The notes under the pieces are model-generated. The model saw nothing but the letters and a program-made list of their open reading frames with translations, searched no databases and was not told where the DNA came from. Below are positions 43,645 through 52,723 of a stretch of DNA of 64,000 bases, in pieces (positions within the stretch are counted from its first letter, which is position 1; each line of letters begins with the position of its first letter). Where the stretch lies: contig NZ_JHBV01000030.1 in assembly GCF_000724545.1 (NCBI RefSeq), forward strand, positions 1 through 64,000. Direction: 5' to 3'. Position numbers and translations under genes: made by a program. This stretch comes from Aureispira sp. CCB-QB1. GTDB lineage: Bacteria > Bacteroidota > Bacteroidia > Chitinophagales > Saprospiraceae.

Positions 43645-45048
43645 CTATAAAGACTTCACAAATAAAATAAGTTGTTCCCGCTCTTCAGCAGACATGGTTC
43701 TAAATGCTTCTTTAGACGCTTCACCTTCTCCTCCATGCCACAGGATTGCTTCTGCCAAATTTCGAGCACGTCCATCGTGCAAAAACTCTGTGTGCCCATT
43801 AACATTCTCAATCAATCCAATACCCCAAAGAGGAGCCGTTCTCCACTCTTGCCCATCTGCTAAATATTCAGGACGGTTGTCTGCCAAACCTTCTCCCATA
43901 TCATGTAACAATAAATCCGTATAAGGATAAATGGTTTGGTTGGATAAAGCATCAAATTTAGGATGCGTTCCTGTCTTATATTTTTGAACATGGCACTTTT
44001 GGCAATTAGCTTTCAAAAATAGTTCTTTTCCTTTCAAAACAGCTTGATCGTTCCAATCTCTACGCCCAGGTACTGCTAGCGTGCTAGAATAAAGCTCTAC
44101 TCGATCCAATACTTGATCATCCAGTTCATACCCATTGTTATTATTACCATTTGGAACAGTTTGACAATCTGTTTGCAGATTAGTGTGATTTTCATCTAAG
44201 AACAAACTAGAGGTAATACCTATATCACCAACAAAGGCTCCTGCCACCTGTTGACGGACAGTAGGCTCTCCTGCTTTCCATCCAAATCGCCCTAAATCCA
44301 TTGTATTGGTTGCACGATTGTAGACCAAGTTTGCTTTTCCTGAGATCCCATCGCCATCCGCATCAGACTCATCAACATATGCTTTTATGGCACTAATTTC
44401 TATTGCATCTAGCAGCCCCATCCCGACCATTTGGTTGGCAACTCTTGGCGAAAAAAGGATGCTGTTATCCATATTCCCATAAGCAAGATTTTGAAAAACA
44501 TAGGTAGGCTTCCGCAACGAATAACTGGTTCCATCGCCATAGGTTCCTGCAATTTCTGTGTAGTGAATTTCGAAAGTACCTTCTCCTTGAATCCCGTTAA
44601 TTCCTCCAGGACTCAACTGTCCACCATACATAGGCGCTGCCAACGGACCACCATGTGCATTGACACCTGGCACACTCAATCGAATCAACATTCCATGACC
44701 AAACTTTTCATTAAACATCGGGGTTCTTCCTCTGCCGTCTTTAAAGTGGCAGCCAGAACAAGCCGTTTCGTTAAACAAGGGTCCTAAGCCATCTCGTCCA
44801 GTAGTTGAAGCAACGGCACTCACCCAACTTTGATTAAAAAAAGAATTTCCAGTAGTAAACTGCAAGGCTTCCAAACCTTTGAGATTCGGTGCAGCAAAAC
44901 TAAACGCATTTCTGGAGGTATTAAAAAAAGTGGTTGCTCCTCCTGCATATTCCTCGCCTTTTTCAGCATAAAGTACTTGTTCTTTCTGGCAAGCACTCAA
45001 ACTAATCCCAACAATTAGTAACCAACAATAATAAAGTTGAGTTTTCAT
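43645..45048 (-). CDS. Di-haem oxidoreductase (DHOR/DUF1111) lipoprotein
   Basis: A 467-residue lipoprotein with two c-type haem sites: CSGCHFKDGRG in the N-terminal half and CQKCHVQKYKTGTHP in the C-terminal half. ATG 45048 gives a lipoprotein signal (MKTQLYYCWLLIVGISLSAC, Cys20); the longer in-frame start would add 15 residues before it. Family features include NETACSGCHF, LLDAIE, FGWKAGEPTVRQQVAGAF and LWGIGL with HDGRARNLAEAILWHGGEG near the end. DUF1111 proteins co-occur with imelysins in marine and other bacteria, where iron-uptake roles (for example ferric reduction) have been proposed. The partners on both sides here are imelysins. Confidence 0.88.
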   Translation of the reverse strand: MKTQLYYCWLLIVGISLSACQKEQVLYAEKGEEYAGGATTFFNTSRNAFSFAAPNLKGLEALQFTTGNSFFNQSWVSAVASTTGRDGLGPLFNETACSGCHFKDGRGRTPMFNEKFGHGMLIRLSVPGVNAHGGPLAAPMYGGQLSPGGINGIQGEGTFEIHYTEIAGTYGDGTSYSLRKPTYVFQNLAYGNMDNSILFSPRVANQMVGMGLLDAIEISAIKAYVDESDADGDGISGKANLVYNRATNTMDLGRFGWKAGEPTVRQQVAGAFVGDIGITSSLFLDENHTNLQTDCQTVPNGNNNNGYELDDQVLDRVELYSSTLAVPGRRDWNDQAVLKGKELFLKANCQKCHVQKYKTGTHPKFDALSNQTIYPYTDLLLHDMGEGLADNRPEYLADGQEWRTAPLWGIGLIENVNGHTEFLHDGRARNLAEAILWHGGEGEASKEAFRTMSAEEREQLILFVKSL

Positions 45049-45104
45049 ATTCAATAGTTCGTTAAAAAACTTTATTAATTTGATAATCAACAAGTTACAA
45101 ACTC

Positions 45105-45366
45105 GCTGTATTTTATGTTAAAATTTTGATTATCAACTGCGCAGCACTCACGAAGTACCACGAAGTAGCAGCGCAGCTAACTAAAAGCGCAGCGCTCACG
45201 AAGTAAACTAATATAAATGTGCTTTTTTATCTTTTGGTAACTAAGCTTGCGAGCTCACGACCGAAGGGAGTAACAAACCAAGCTAAAAAAGTAAAAAACT
45301 AAGCTTGCGCCCTCATGAGCGTAGCGAACTAATCAACGACCACGAAGTAGCAGCGTAGCTAACTAC
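45105..45366. repeat. Family A repeat cluster, longest copy
   Basis: About 260 nt made of family A modules: GATTATCAACTGCGCAGCAC (from 45127), two CACGAAGTA-type units in direct order, AGCAGCGCAGCTAACTAAAA, AGCGCTCACGAAGTAAACTA, an ATAAATGTGCTTTTTTATCT stretch, and two ACTAAGCTTGCG units, ending AATCAACGACCACGAAGTAG (from 45331). It separates the second imelysin from the di-haem oxidoreductase; no gene is visible in this gap. Confidence 0.8.
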
Positions 45367-45465
45367 TAATATTATAATGATAAAACAAATTTAACTATAA
45401 AAATGCAAAAGCTCAGCAACCAAAATGATTGCTGAGTCCATAAATTAAATAACAAATAACGCTAA

Positions 45466-46680
45466 TTATTCAGGTAGTTCGGTACTAATTGTCAATCCTA
45501 GTGCTGTTGCAGCTTCTGCAATAGCATCACCTTGATTTTGCAACGCTGTTACTGCTTGCAATACAGGTCCATTATCAGTTACATTTTCTTCTGTTACCGT
45601 TTTATCAAATGGTGTCGGAATAGCCAAAACTTTTGCCGTAGCAGCTACATTTTTTGCTGTCAAGTCAGCTCCTTTAGTTGCATCAATTTTAGCGACCAAA
45701 GTAAGAATAGAATATTGGGCATCTCCTACTGTTGTTCCAGATACACGTGTATACGTTCCTTTTAATACATTGGTAATTCCTGCTGCATTAGTGATAATAT
45801 CACGGTGTGTGTTATCCGAAAAACAGGAGTGTTCATCTTCTTGCGGATTATCAACAGCATTGGCTTCTAATGCTGTAAACATACGCTCCCCTGCTAATTC
45901 AGATTTACTCAAAACGCCAATACCTGTAAGAATTTTTGATAAAGCCACATCTGTAGACAAACCTTCAAAGTATGTTCTATACGTACCTCCTGGCGCCCAC
46001 TCTGCTTTCAATGTTGCTAGGTCATCTACCAACAATTGAGCACAAGCTTTGATGTATTCACCACGTCTAACATGATTGGTGGCTATATTGGTGTAATCTG
46101 TGTGCAAACGGTTTCCTCCTTGACCTGCATTGGTATTAACATCAATATAATCTTGTCCCCACAACAAAAATTCAATTGCATGGTACCCAATGCTAATATT
46201 TTTCTCGCCGCCTACCTCATTCGCTCCTGACAATACAGATGCTGTAATATTTGGATAATTGGTCACATCATAGATGATTCCTGTATTGGCAGTACCTCCT
46301 GCATTGTCTCTCGTATAATCAATGTAGTTTTCATCCAAAGGCCAAGCATTCAAAGCTCCCTCTGGTCCATCCGCATCGTCAATTGGTCCATCATAAAAAC
46401 GATACGCTTCTGTTTGCCCATAAGGTTCTCTAGCAACAAACCAAGCATTTCTAGCAGCATCAAAAGTAGTTTGTGTTGGTGTAGCTACTAGTGCATTAAT
46501 TGCTGTTTGCAAATCAACCGCTTTATTGTAAGAATCTTCGTAAGAAGCATATACTATTTCACAGTAATTGTTAACAACATTGGTTTTTAAATCCGCATTA
46601 GGATCTGTTGTTTCGGGGGTACAAGAAGTCCAGAACAATAATCCAGCTCCTAGCAACAAAGTGTGTTTAAGATTTTTCAT
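45466..46680 (-). CDS. Imelysin-family (IrpA-like) lipoprotein
   Basis: A 404-residue lipoprotein (MKNLKHTLLLGAGLLFWTSC, Cys20) with two imelysin repeats. The GxHxxE signature is intact as GYHAIEFLLWGQD, and the first repeat contains NAWFVAREPYGQTEAYRFYDG with the acidic DDADGPEG loop. The protein resembles iron-regulated IrpA. The promoter region is nearly the same as that of hmuY, with two inverted-repeat operators, which supports control by iron or haem. It follows the hmu operon methyltransferase by 146 nt on the same strand but has its own promoter. Confidence 0.9.
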   Translation of the reverse strand: MKNLKHTLLLGAGLLFWTSCTPETTDPNADLKTNVVNNYCEIVYASYEDSYNKAVDLQTAINALVATPTQTTFDAARNAWFVAREPYGQTEAYRFYDGPIDDADGPEGALNAWPLDENYIDYTRDNAGGTANTGIIYDVTNYPNITASVLSGANEVGGEKNISIGYHAIEFLLWGQDYIDVNTNAGQGGNRLHTDYTNIATNHVRRGEYIKACAQLLVDDLATLKAEWAPGGTYRTYFEGLSTDVALSKILTGIGVLSKSELAGERMFTALEANAVDNPQEDEHSCFSDNTHRDIITNAAGITNVLKGTYTRVSGTTVGDAQYSILTLVAKIDATKGADLTAKNVAATAKVLAIPTPFDKTVTEENVTDNGPVLQAVTALQNQGDAIAEAATALGLTISTELPE

Positions 46681-46692
46681 TTTTTATAATTA

Positions 46693-46774
46693 TTAAGATT
46701 AAGTCTAAATAAAACCGCAGGCAAATCTAGGGTTTCAAATTGCAAAAACAAAATTTAAGTAGACTTAATCTAAA
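46693..46774 (-). promoter_or_regulatory. Promoter of the imelysin gene flanked by two inverted-repeat operators
   Basis: Minus-strand -7 box TAGATTTG (46729-46722) with TTTG 19 nt upstream. Operator 1 (46693-46709, plus strand) reads TTAAGA-TTAAG-TCTAAA, operator 2 (46758-46774) reads AGTAGA-CTTAA-TCTAAA. The half-site is TTTAGA, spacer 5. Operator 1 lies just downstream of the predicted transcription start, operator 2 next to the -33 box. Confidence 0.65.
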
Positions 46775-46826
46775 TAAATTTAACTGGCATAAATTTATAG
46801 TTCTTCTAAGAATCTAGCTTCCAATA

Positions 46827-47498
46827 TTATAAGCACTTTTCCAAACATGCGATCGAATAATTTCGAATGACTTCTGCTCCTGTCTTACTTTTAACTTGTT
46901 CTGTTTTATTGCTAATATTTGTTATCTGAAAAGCGGTCTGGGAAATTAAAGCTTGCAGTTTAGTCGTATCATACAACCGAAATCGCTCATTAACAAATGG
47001 CAATTCTTGCATAAAGTCTTGATGAGCAAATGTAATATACAAGCGCCCTTTTTCCTTTAAAACTCGATGCATTTCATTTAATAATGCGACAGGATTTTCC
47101 CAAAAATAAAGTGTATTAACTGTAAAAATAGCATCAAACATCTCTGCTGTAAAAGGCAATTGTAATCCATCGTATAAAGAGAAATTAGCAAGTCTTTCTT
47201 CTACCAAGATACTATTCTCCTTTATGGCTTCTTGCTGCATCAATTCAGAAATTTCTATTCCCCAATAACGAAGCCCTTTAGCTTGCTTTAGGAGGTCAAC
47301 CAAATGTCCCGCTTTTCCATGCCCTAACTCTAAGAGCCATTGATTGTCCTTAACCTCCATCGTTCGAATAGTTTCTAGACTCATACTTCTATTCGATTGA
47401 TCCATGTTATCGGCAACAGCCAGTCCTTGTATGCCACTTGGGCAATTCAATTGTTTTGCCAGCTCTTGCAATTCGTCTTCTGAAAATTCTTTTTCCAT
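46827..47498 (-). CDS. Class I SAM-dependent methyltransferase in the hmu operon
   Basis: A 223-residue cytoplasmic methyltransferase. SAM-binding motif I is LLELGHGKAGHLVDLL, the acidic end of strand 2 is GIEIS, and MFDAIFTVNTLYFWENP with EMHRVLKEKGRLYITF are motifs IV-VI of UbiE/Methyltransf_11-like enzymes. The substrate is unknown. It starts 42 nt after hmuR and is transcribed with the hmu operon, which suggests a job in haem or siderophore-related metabolism, or simply a hitchhiking gene. Confidence 0.8.
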   Translation of the reverse strand: MEKEFSEDELQELAKQLNCPSGIQGLAVADNMDQSNRSMSLETIRTMEVKDNQWLLELGHGKAGHLVDLLKQAKGLRYWGIEISELMQQEAIKENSILVEERLANFSLYDGLQLPFTAEMFDAIFTVNTLYFWENPVALLNEMHRVLKEKGRLYITFAHQDFMQELPFVNERFRLYDTTKLQALISQTAFQITNISNKTEQVKSKTGAEVIRNYSIACLEKCL

Positions 47499-47540
47499 GT
47501 TTGAATTTTTCTGGTTATATTGTCAATATCCCAACCCAAT

Positions 47541-49628
47541 CTAATCGTTCCATTTATTTGCTGCAATTTGAAAAGGCTCGCAAATTAAACGTACAAAAAA
47601 GATGCGTCCCATTGCTACAGAAGCAGAACCACTTCCTCCTCCTCCATGCGCAACAGCTGTTCCCAATCGATTAACTTGTTGTACATCCAATACGTTTTTC
47701 ACACCAGCACTAATAGACAAACCTTTGTTAAAAAAGTGCTTCGTTACCACCACATCCATCAAACCATAGCCTTGCAATTCATTTCGTACAATTTCTTTCT
47801 CTTGAGTCATAGGATTTGTTACAGCCACATAATTAATCTGTTTATCATAATCTCTGCGAAAGAGCGCTAATGTCAAGCCCAATTTTTGGAACGTATAACT
47901 TAGTTCTTGTGTAAACTCCAAAGTATACTGAAAAGGTTGAATGCTCTCTTCTGATTGACTCAATTGATTGTAATGCCCAATTAAGGTTGCTCCAAATCGA
48001 ACTTTCAATCCTTTGTATTGATATTTAAGATGGCTGTTGATTCCCCAATTCTGGTACTCTTCCAAATTAAAATAAGCATACTGGTTGGACTGGTCGTTGA
48101 TAACAAAATTTCCCAAACTATCTTTCTCATAACTATAAAGGGTTATTTGTTGCTGAATATAGTTGTAAAAGCCATTTACTGCAATATTCGCCATATGTCC
48201 TCCCTTATAAACCTTGTTGTACGCCCATCCTAAACTCAAGGTATGCGCATACTCTGGCTTTAAATTAGGGTTTCCTTGAATGTTGTGATTGACATCTACA
48301 AAATTGAGGTAAAGTTCTTTTAAGGAGGGCGTTCGAATAGCTCTAGCATACGAAAAACGAACATTCATCCCATCTATAACTTTCCATTTCAGTCCTAACG
48401 AATAAGTGATGGGAACCAAACCTGTTGTATTATAAGCTGCCCTCACGCCTCCTTCAAGATATAATTGTTGGATGGGTTCGTAACGAAGGTTGATAAAAGC
48501 TGCAAAGTCGCCTAATGCTGCACGTTTATTCTGAAGCCTTTGTCCTGTTGTATAATCATATCGAATATCAACTCCTACCTTAAAATCTAACCGTTGGCGA
48601 TACTGACTCGCTAAAGTTGCTCGAAGGTTCCAAGCTTGAAAAGCAGTTGTATCTGAATCCAGTTGATCTAAAGTGTCTTCGCTTATGTTCTCTTTCATAG
48701 AACGGAAATAAGCATTTTTGGATCGTTGGTAATCATTAAAAGCCAATAAAGCATCTAAATAATACCGCTGCTTTTGATCCAAGTATCCTGTAGCAGCAAC
48801 GGTATGATCTTGTGTAATCGTTACAAAATCATAATCTTTTGCATAAGCTAAGGCAGGAAAAGCGGCTAGCTTAATGTTTCCTCTATCTTGGATAACTTCG
48901 TTTAAATAATTGTATTGATATGATAAATTAATTCTACTCGAAGGAATTGTATAAAATAACCTTCCTCCTACAAAATGTTGTTGCTTGGGGTTCCAAGTTT
49001 GACTACGTAATGTATCTGTAGAAAAGCCATTAAAATGACTAAAATTGTAGTTAAAATCCAAAGCAATATGTTTCCATTTTTTGCCTAAGGCAAGACTAGC
49101 ATTATATTGTTCATTGCTTTGTAATTGTCCTGTCAATCGAGCTGTCCAGTCACCTGAAGGACTCTTTTTTGTAATGATATTAATAATCCCACCTAACGCA
49201 TTGGTTCCATAAGCTACGGACATTGCATTTTCAATAATTTCTATGCGTTCTATATCTTGCACTTGAATCCGATCCAAATCCAAATTTCCATCGCTTCGCC
49301 CAATCATAGGTACGCCATCTATCAAAATTTTGATATGTTGTCCCTCCAAACCGTTCATTGTCATAATGGTTCCTAAAACAGGATCCTGTGCAATTCGAAT
49401 GTTGGCTTCTTGCTGAAAAACTTCCGTTAAATTGGTTGCTGCCCGCTGGGTAATCATCTCTTTGGTAATCACTCGAACTGGTAGTGTGGAGGCTTGCATT
49501 TCTGTTGGACTATATTGTCCTGTCACGACGATTTCTTCATCAAAAGAAACAGAAAGCGGTATGCTATCCAACATTTCTTGAGCAACAAGTTGATGGCTCC
49601 ACAATAAAATCCAAAAAAAATGTTTCAT
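47541..49628 (-). CDS. hmuR: TonB-dependent haem receptor HmuR-like
   Basis: A 695-residue outer-membrane receptor. Signal peptide (about 1-16), plug domain (IVVTGQYSPTEMQASTLPVR, IKILIDGVPMIGRSDGNLDL, YGTNALGGIINIITK) and a 22-strand barrel ending in the usual aromatic residue region. The NPNL motif of haem receptors is seen in GNPNLKPEYAH, preceded by RAIRTPSLKELYLNF, the equivalent of the FRAP box. It imports haem with TonB energy. It lies 25 nt downstream of hmuS in the operon hmuY-T-U-V-S-R. Confidence 0.88.
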   Translation of the reverse strand: MKHFFWILLWSHQLVAQEMLDSIPLSVSFDEEIVVTGQYSPTEMQASTLPVRVITKEMITQRAATNLTEVFQQEANIRIAQDPVLGTIMTMNGLEGQHIKILIDGVPMIGRSDGNLDLDRIQVQDIERIEIIENAMSVAYGTNALGGIINIITKKSPSGDWTARLTGQLQSNEQYNASLALGKKWKHIALDFNYNFSHFNGFSTDTLRSQTWNPKQQHFVGGRLFYTIPSSRINLSYQYNYLNEVIQDRGNIKLAAFPALAYAKDYDFVTITQDHTVAATGYLDQKQRYYLDALLAFNDYQRSKNAYFRSMKENISEDTLDQLDSDTTAFQAWNLRATLASQYRQRLDFKVGVDIRYDYTTGQRLQNKRAALGDFAAFINLRYEPIQQLYLEGGVRAAYNTTGLVPITYSLGLKWKVIDGMNVRFSYARAIRTPSLKELYLNFVDVNHNIQGNPNLKPEYAHTLSLGWAYNKVYKGGHMANIAVNGFYNYIQQQITLYSYEKDSLGNFVINDQSNQYAYFNLEEYQNWGINSHLKYQYKGLKVRFGATLIGHYNQLSQSEESIQPFQYTLEFTQELSYTFQKLGLTLALFRRDYDKQINYVAVTNPMTQEKEIVRNELQGYGLMDVVVTKHFFNKGLSISAGVKNVLDVQQVNRLGTAVAHGGGGSGSASVAMGRIFFVRLICEPFQIAANKWND

Positions 49629-49653
49629 GATTACGCTGATCTATTCGTGAAGA

Positions 49654-50697
49654 TTATGTTGTTAATGGAGTTAATTTAGCAACAATTTTGCGCCACATAT
49701 CTAACTCAGGAATGCCAGGTTTGCGTTGTCCAAAACAATACAAAATTTGATTGCCTTCTTTATCAAACAACTCCAAACTTGTTACAATCCCATCTGTCGT
49801 ATATTTTTTTACCACCCAAGCTTCATCAATAGCATCCAATTTTAAGTGCAAATTGAAGTCTTTGTCTAAAACATTATACCAGCCATTCATTTCCACTACT
49901 TTGTGTATGTTTCCAGAAAAAATCTGTAGACAAGATTTGTTCCCCAAGAAAACCATAATAGGAGTTCCTGTTGCGACAGCCATTTCCAACATATCAACAA
50001 TTGCATTTTTTTGTACTCGATAGGTTGTTCCTTCTGGTGCAATACAAAAAGCGGCTTGTCTAGTCAAATTGTATTTTCTCAACAAACCAAAAAAGTCATG
50101 CGTATCTTTCATATTCAACCATGCCGTTTGGAAAGCACCAATATCTAAAGCCGTATCTGTTTTGGCAGAAGGTTCTACTTTTTCGACTTCCATCGGAACT
50201 TGCATTCGATTCCCTGTCGTATATTTTTCAACCAATGCATGATAAGCATCTAAATTTGATTTAGGAGTAGCATAAATTTTATGAACGGCATTTCCATATT
50301 TGTCAAAGAACTGAAGACTATGCATAACACGTTTGCCTGATTGAAAAACAGCAGCGTAAACATGTGCCCAATTACTCAAAAAATAACGCAAGTCAATAAT
50401 AGGGTTGTGTGCAATCCCCATTGGTGCTTTTTCCATAAAACTAACATTTTCATACACCCCCTTGGTTTCGTGGACACCATGCTCGTTTCTAGTTAGTGCC
50501 ATCACATGCCCCATTGCATGCACTTCCTTCAAAACTGCTTTAAAATTATTCCCCAAATAAGTCAATTGCTCTACTTCTGCTACTTCTAACAATTCCATTT
50601 CTGAAACTCCTAATGCAATAGAAATATCTCTGATTCGTGCTTTCGGATGTGCTTCTTTATACAATGTATATTGTTCTTTTAATGTGATTGTTTTCAT
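49654..50697 (-). CDS. hmuS: Hemin-degrading/haem-trafficking factor HmuS-like
   Basis: A 347-residue cytoplasmic protein of the HemS/ChuS/HmuS family, which binds haem after import and hands it on or breaks it down. Family features are the N-terminal helix LKEQYTLYKEAHPKARIRDI with IALGVSEMELL, and two homologous halves (VMALTRNEHGVHETKGVYEN in the first, IMVFLGNKSCLQIFSGNIHK in the second) each with a FFDKYGNAVHKIYA- or FDKEGNQILY-type end. It lies between hmuV and hmuR on the minus strand. Confidence 0.9.
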   Translation of the reverse strand: MKTITLKEQYTLYKEAHPKARIRDISIALGVSEMELLEVAEVEQLTYLGNNFKAVLKEVHAMGHVMALTRNEHGVHETKGVYENVSFMEKAPMGIAHNPIIDLRYFLSNWAHVYAAVFQSGKRVMHSLQFFDKYGNAVHKIYATPKSNLDAYHALVEKYTTGNRMQVPMEVEKVEPSAKTDTALDIGAFQTAWLNMKDTHDFFGLLRKYNLTRQAAFCIAPEGTTYRVQKNAIVDMLEMAVATGTPIMVFLGNKSCLQIFSGNIHKVVEMNGWYNVLDKDFNLHLKLDAIDEAWVVKKYTTDGIVTSLELFDKEGNQILYCFGQRKPGIPELDMWRKIVAKLTPLTT

Positions 50698-50718
50698 CGT
50701 TGTAATTTTTATTCGTAG

Positions 50719-50788
50719 TTAGCGTTGTTACTTCCTATGGTTGTGAGCTCACACAACTCGGTTTGCAGCTACTACTTGGTCATTGATT
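50719..50788. repeat. Diverged family A repeat inside the hmu operon
   Basis: In the 94-nt gap between hmuV and hmuS, the reverse strand reads AATCAATGACCAAGTAGTAG, CTGCAAACCGAG and GGAAGTAACAACGCTAACTA, a diverged version of the copy at 1124-1204. Confidence 0.5.
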
Positions 50789-50791
50789 TTG

Positions 50792-51577
50792 TTAATAAGT
50801 TGACACTTGCAAGCAATCAAAAATTGGATGCGTTTGTATGATAGAAGAAACGCCAAAAGTTTGCTTTATCCAATCGGTTGTCAAAACTTCTAAAGGTGTT
50901 CCTACGGTTAATAATTCGCCCTTTTTTAGTAAGGCAATTTTTGTAGCATATCGAGCTGCTAAATTCATATCGTGCAAAACAGCTAGAACCGTTAAGCCAT
51001 GCTGTTGTACCCTATCTTGTAATAGTTCTAATAAAATATGTTGATAAGCAATATCTAGATTAGAAGTAGGCTCATCCAAAAACAGTAATTTAGATTGTTC
51101 GGCATTGCTCTCCCACACTTGCGCCAAAACACGGGCAATGTGTACTCGTTGCTGTTCGCCCCCCGATAGACAAGTAATATCTTCTTCGGCATATTGAGCA
51201 ACTCCCATTAAATCTAACAATTCATAGGCTATTGCCACATCTTTTGTATTAGGCTTAGCTCCTTGGGTATAAGGATAACGTCCCAGCAAAACAACATCTA
51301 GTACATTCATTGGAAAAACTAGAAAGGTATGTTGAGATAAAACGGCTCGTTGTTGAGACAAGGCTATTTGTGTCCAATAATTCAAATCTTCTCCTTTAAA
51401 CGAAATTTGACCTTTGTGATATGGCAAACTTCTAGCTAATGTCTTTAGTAAGGTTGACTTACCAGCTCCATTCCCTCCCAAAAGCACCATAAAGTCACCA
51501 TGATCCAAATCAAAGTTAATCCCTTTTAACAACTGTTTTCTATTTAAACAGACACTTATGTTATTAACATTCAACAT
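50792..51577 (-). CDS. hmuV: Haem ABC transporter ATP-binding protein
   Basis: A 261-residue ABC ATPase that powers haem import through HmuU. Walker A GGNGAGKST, signature LSGGEQQRVHIARVLAQ, Walker B KLLFLDEPTSNLD and the switch His in AVLHDMNLAARY are all present. ATG 51577 (MLNVNNISVCLNRKQLL) starts the ABC domain normally; the longer in-frame reading adds 15 unlikely residues. It follows hmuU. Confidence 0.93.
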   Translation of the reverse strand: MLNVNNISVCLNRKQLLKGINFDLDHGDFMVLLGGNGAGKSTLLKTLARSLPYHKGQISFKGEDLNYWTQIALSQQRAVLSQHTFLVFPMNVLDVVLLGRYPYTQGAKPNTKDVAIAYELLDLMGVAQYAEEDITCLSGGEQQRVHIARVLAQVWESNAEQSKLLFLDEPTSNLDIAYQHILLELLQDRVQQHGLTVLAVLHDMNLAARYATKIALLKKGELLTVGTPLEVLTTDWIKQTFGVSSIIQTHPIFDCLQVSTY

Positions 51578-51658
51578 AGTTTTACATTTTATATTAACTG
51601 TATAGTACACACTGGACAACACGCAATAGCACCATAGCCAAGCAATGGACGATTGATT

Positions 51659-52723
51659 TTAATAACCGACAGACTTTTGCTTGATTAATAACCAAAGAAA
51701 AAAAGGAGCGCCTAGTAGTGCTGTTAAAATACCTATCGGTAGTTCAGCTGGAGCAACGACTGTTCGAGCAACTGTATCAGCCAAACTCAATAGTACGGCT
51801 CCCAACAGACCTGTATACAGGACATTTTTTGCAAATGAGGTTTCTTTGAAATAAATCCGCACCAAATGAGGAACCATTAAACCAACAAAACCAATTAATC
51901 CTGTAAAGGCAACACAAACACCAACCATCAAAACCACCCAAATCACAACCCTTCTTTTTATCTTTTCTACTTCTACTCCAAGATAACTTGCCTCTTGATC
52001 TCCCAATTGCATAATTTCCAATTGTTTGGCCGACCGAATAATGCCGATCATTGAAAGCAAAATTATAAAGGCTAATAAACTAACAATTCCCCAATTAGCA
52101 CCGCTCAAAGAGCCAAAACTCCAGAAAGTAATATCTCTCAATTGTGCTTCTGTAGCATAAAAAATCAAAATACCTGTTAAACCTCCTCCTAATGCGGTCA
52201 TCGCTACTCCTGCTAGTAACATAACACTAACAGCTGTACGACCATTCTGAGTTGATAAGTTATAAACAAAGGCAGTTGCCAATAAACCGCCCAAAAAAGA
52301 GGCACAAGACAAACCTATATAATGCCCCAAAATTCCTAAATCAATTGGCAAATAGTCTTTTAGTACAATAAAGGCGGCAGCTAAAAACATCGCCCCACTC
52401 GAAATACCAATCAAACCTGGTTCTGCTAAGGGGTTTCTAAAAACAACTTGTATCGCTGCCCCTGATATAGCCAATGCTGCTCCAACTAGTAAACCAAGCA
52501 TAATGCGAGGCAGCCGAATCTGGCCAATCAAAAACACACTGCTTTCATCCACCTCCTTGGCAGTTAACCAACTTCCTAAAATATGTATCATCTCTTGAAA
52601 TGAAATAGAGTAAGCTCCCACGCAAAGGGAAAAAAAGACAGTGCATAAAAGTAGCAAACTTAACTTTACAACAATGGAAATAGGTGCTTTGGTGGAAGCC
52701 ATAAATACTCTATTCAACTTCAT
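51659..52723 (-). CDS. hmuU: Haem ABC transporter permease (FecCD family)
   Basis: A 354-residue inner-membrane permease with about ten hydrophobic helices. FecCD family motifs: IRLPRIMLGLLVGAALAISG near the start, FRNPLAEPGLIGISSGA, and the coupling helix region GFVGLMVPHLVRI. It forms the channel for haem with HmuV and receives it from HmuT. It overlaps hmuT by 14 nt, typical of translational coupling. Confidence 0.93.
   Translation of the reverse strand: MKLNRVFMASTKAPISIVVKLSLLLLCTVFFSLCVGAYSISFQEMIHILGSWLTAKEVDESSVFLIGQIRLPRIMLGLLVGAALAISGAAIQVVFRNPLAEPGLIGISSGAMFLAAAFIVLKDYLPIDLGILGHYIGLSCASFLGGLLATAFVYNLSTQNGRTAVSVMLLAGVAMTALGGGLTGILIFYATEAQLRDITFWSFGSLSGANWGIVSLLAFIILLSMIGIIRSAKQLEIMQLGDQEASYLGVEVEKIKRRVVIWVVLMVGVCVAFTGLIGFVGLMVPHLVRIYFKETSFAKNVLYTGLLGAVLLSLADTVARTVVAPAELPIGILTALLGAPFFLWLLIKQKSVGY

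Noticed and set aside
45105-45366. CRISPR array
   Set aside because: The repeated modules here are of different length and order, with no regular spacers, and there are no cas genes. The same modules occur elsewhere singly and inverted.
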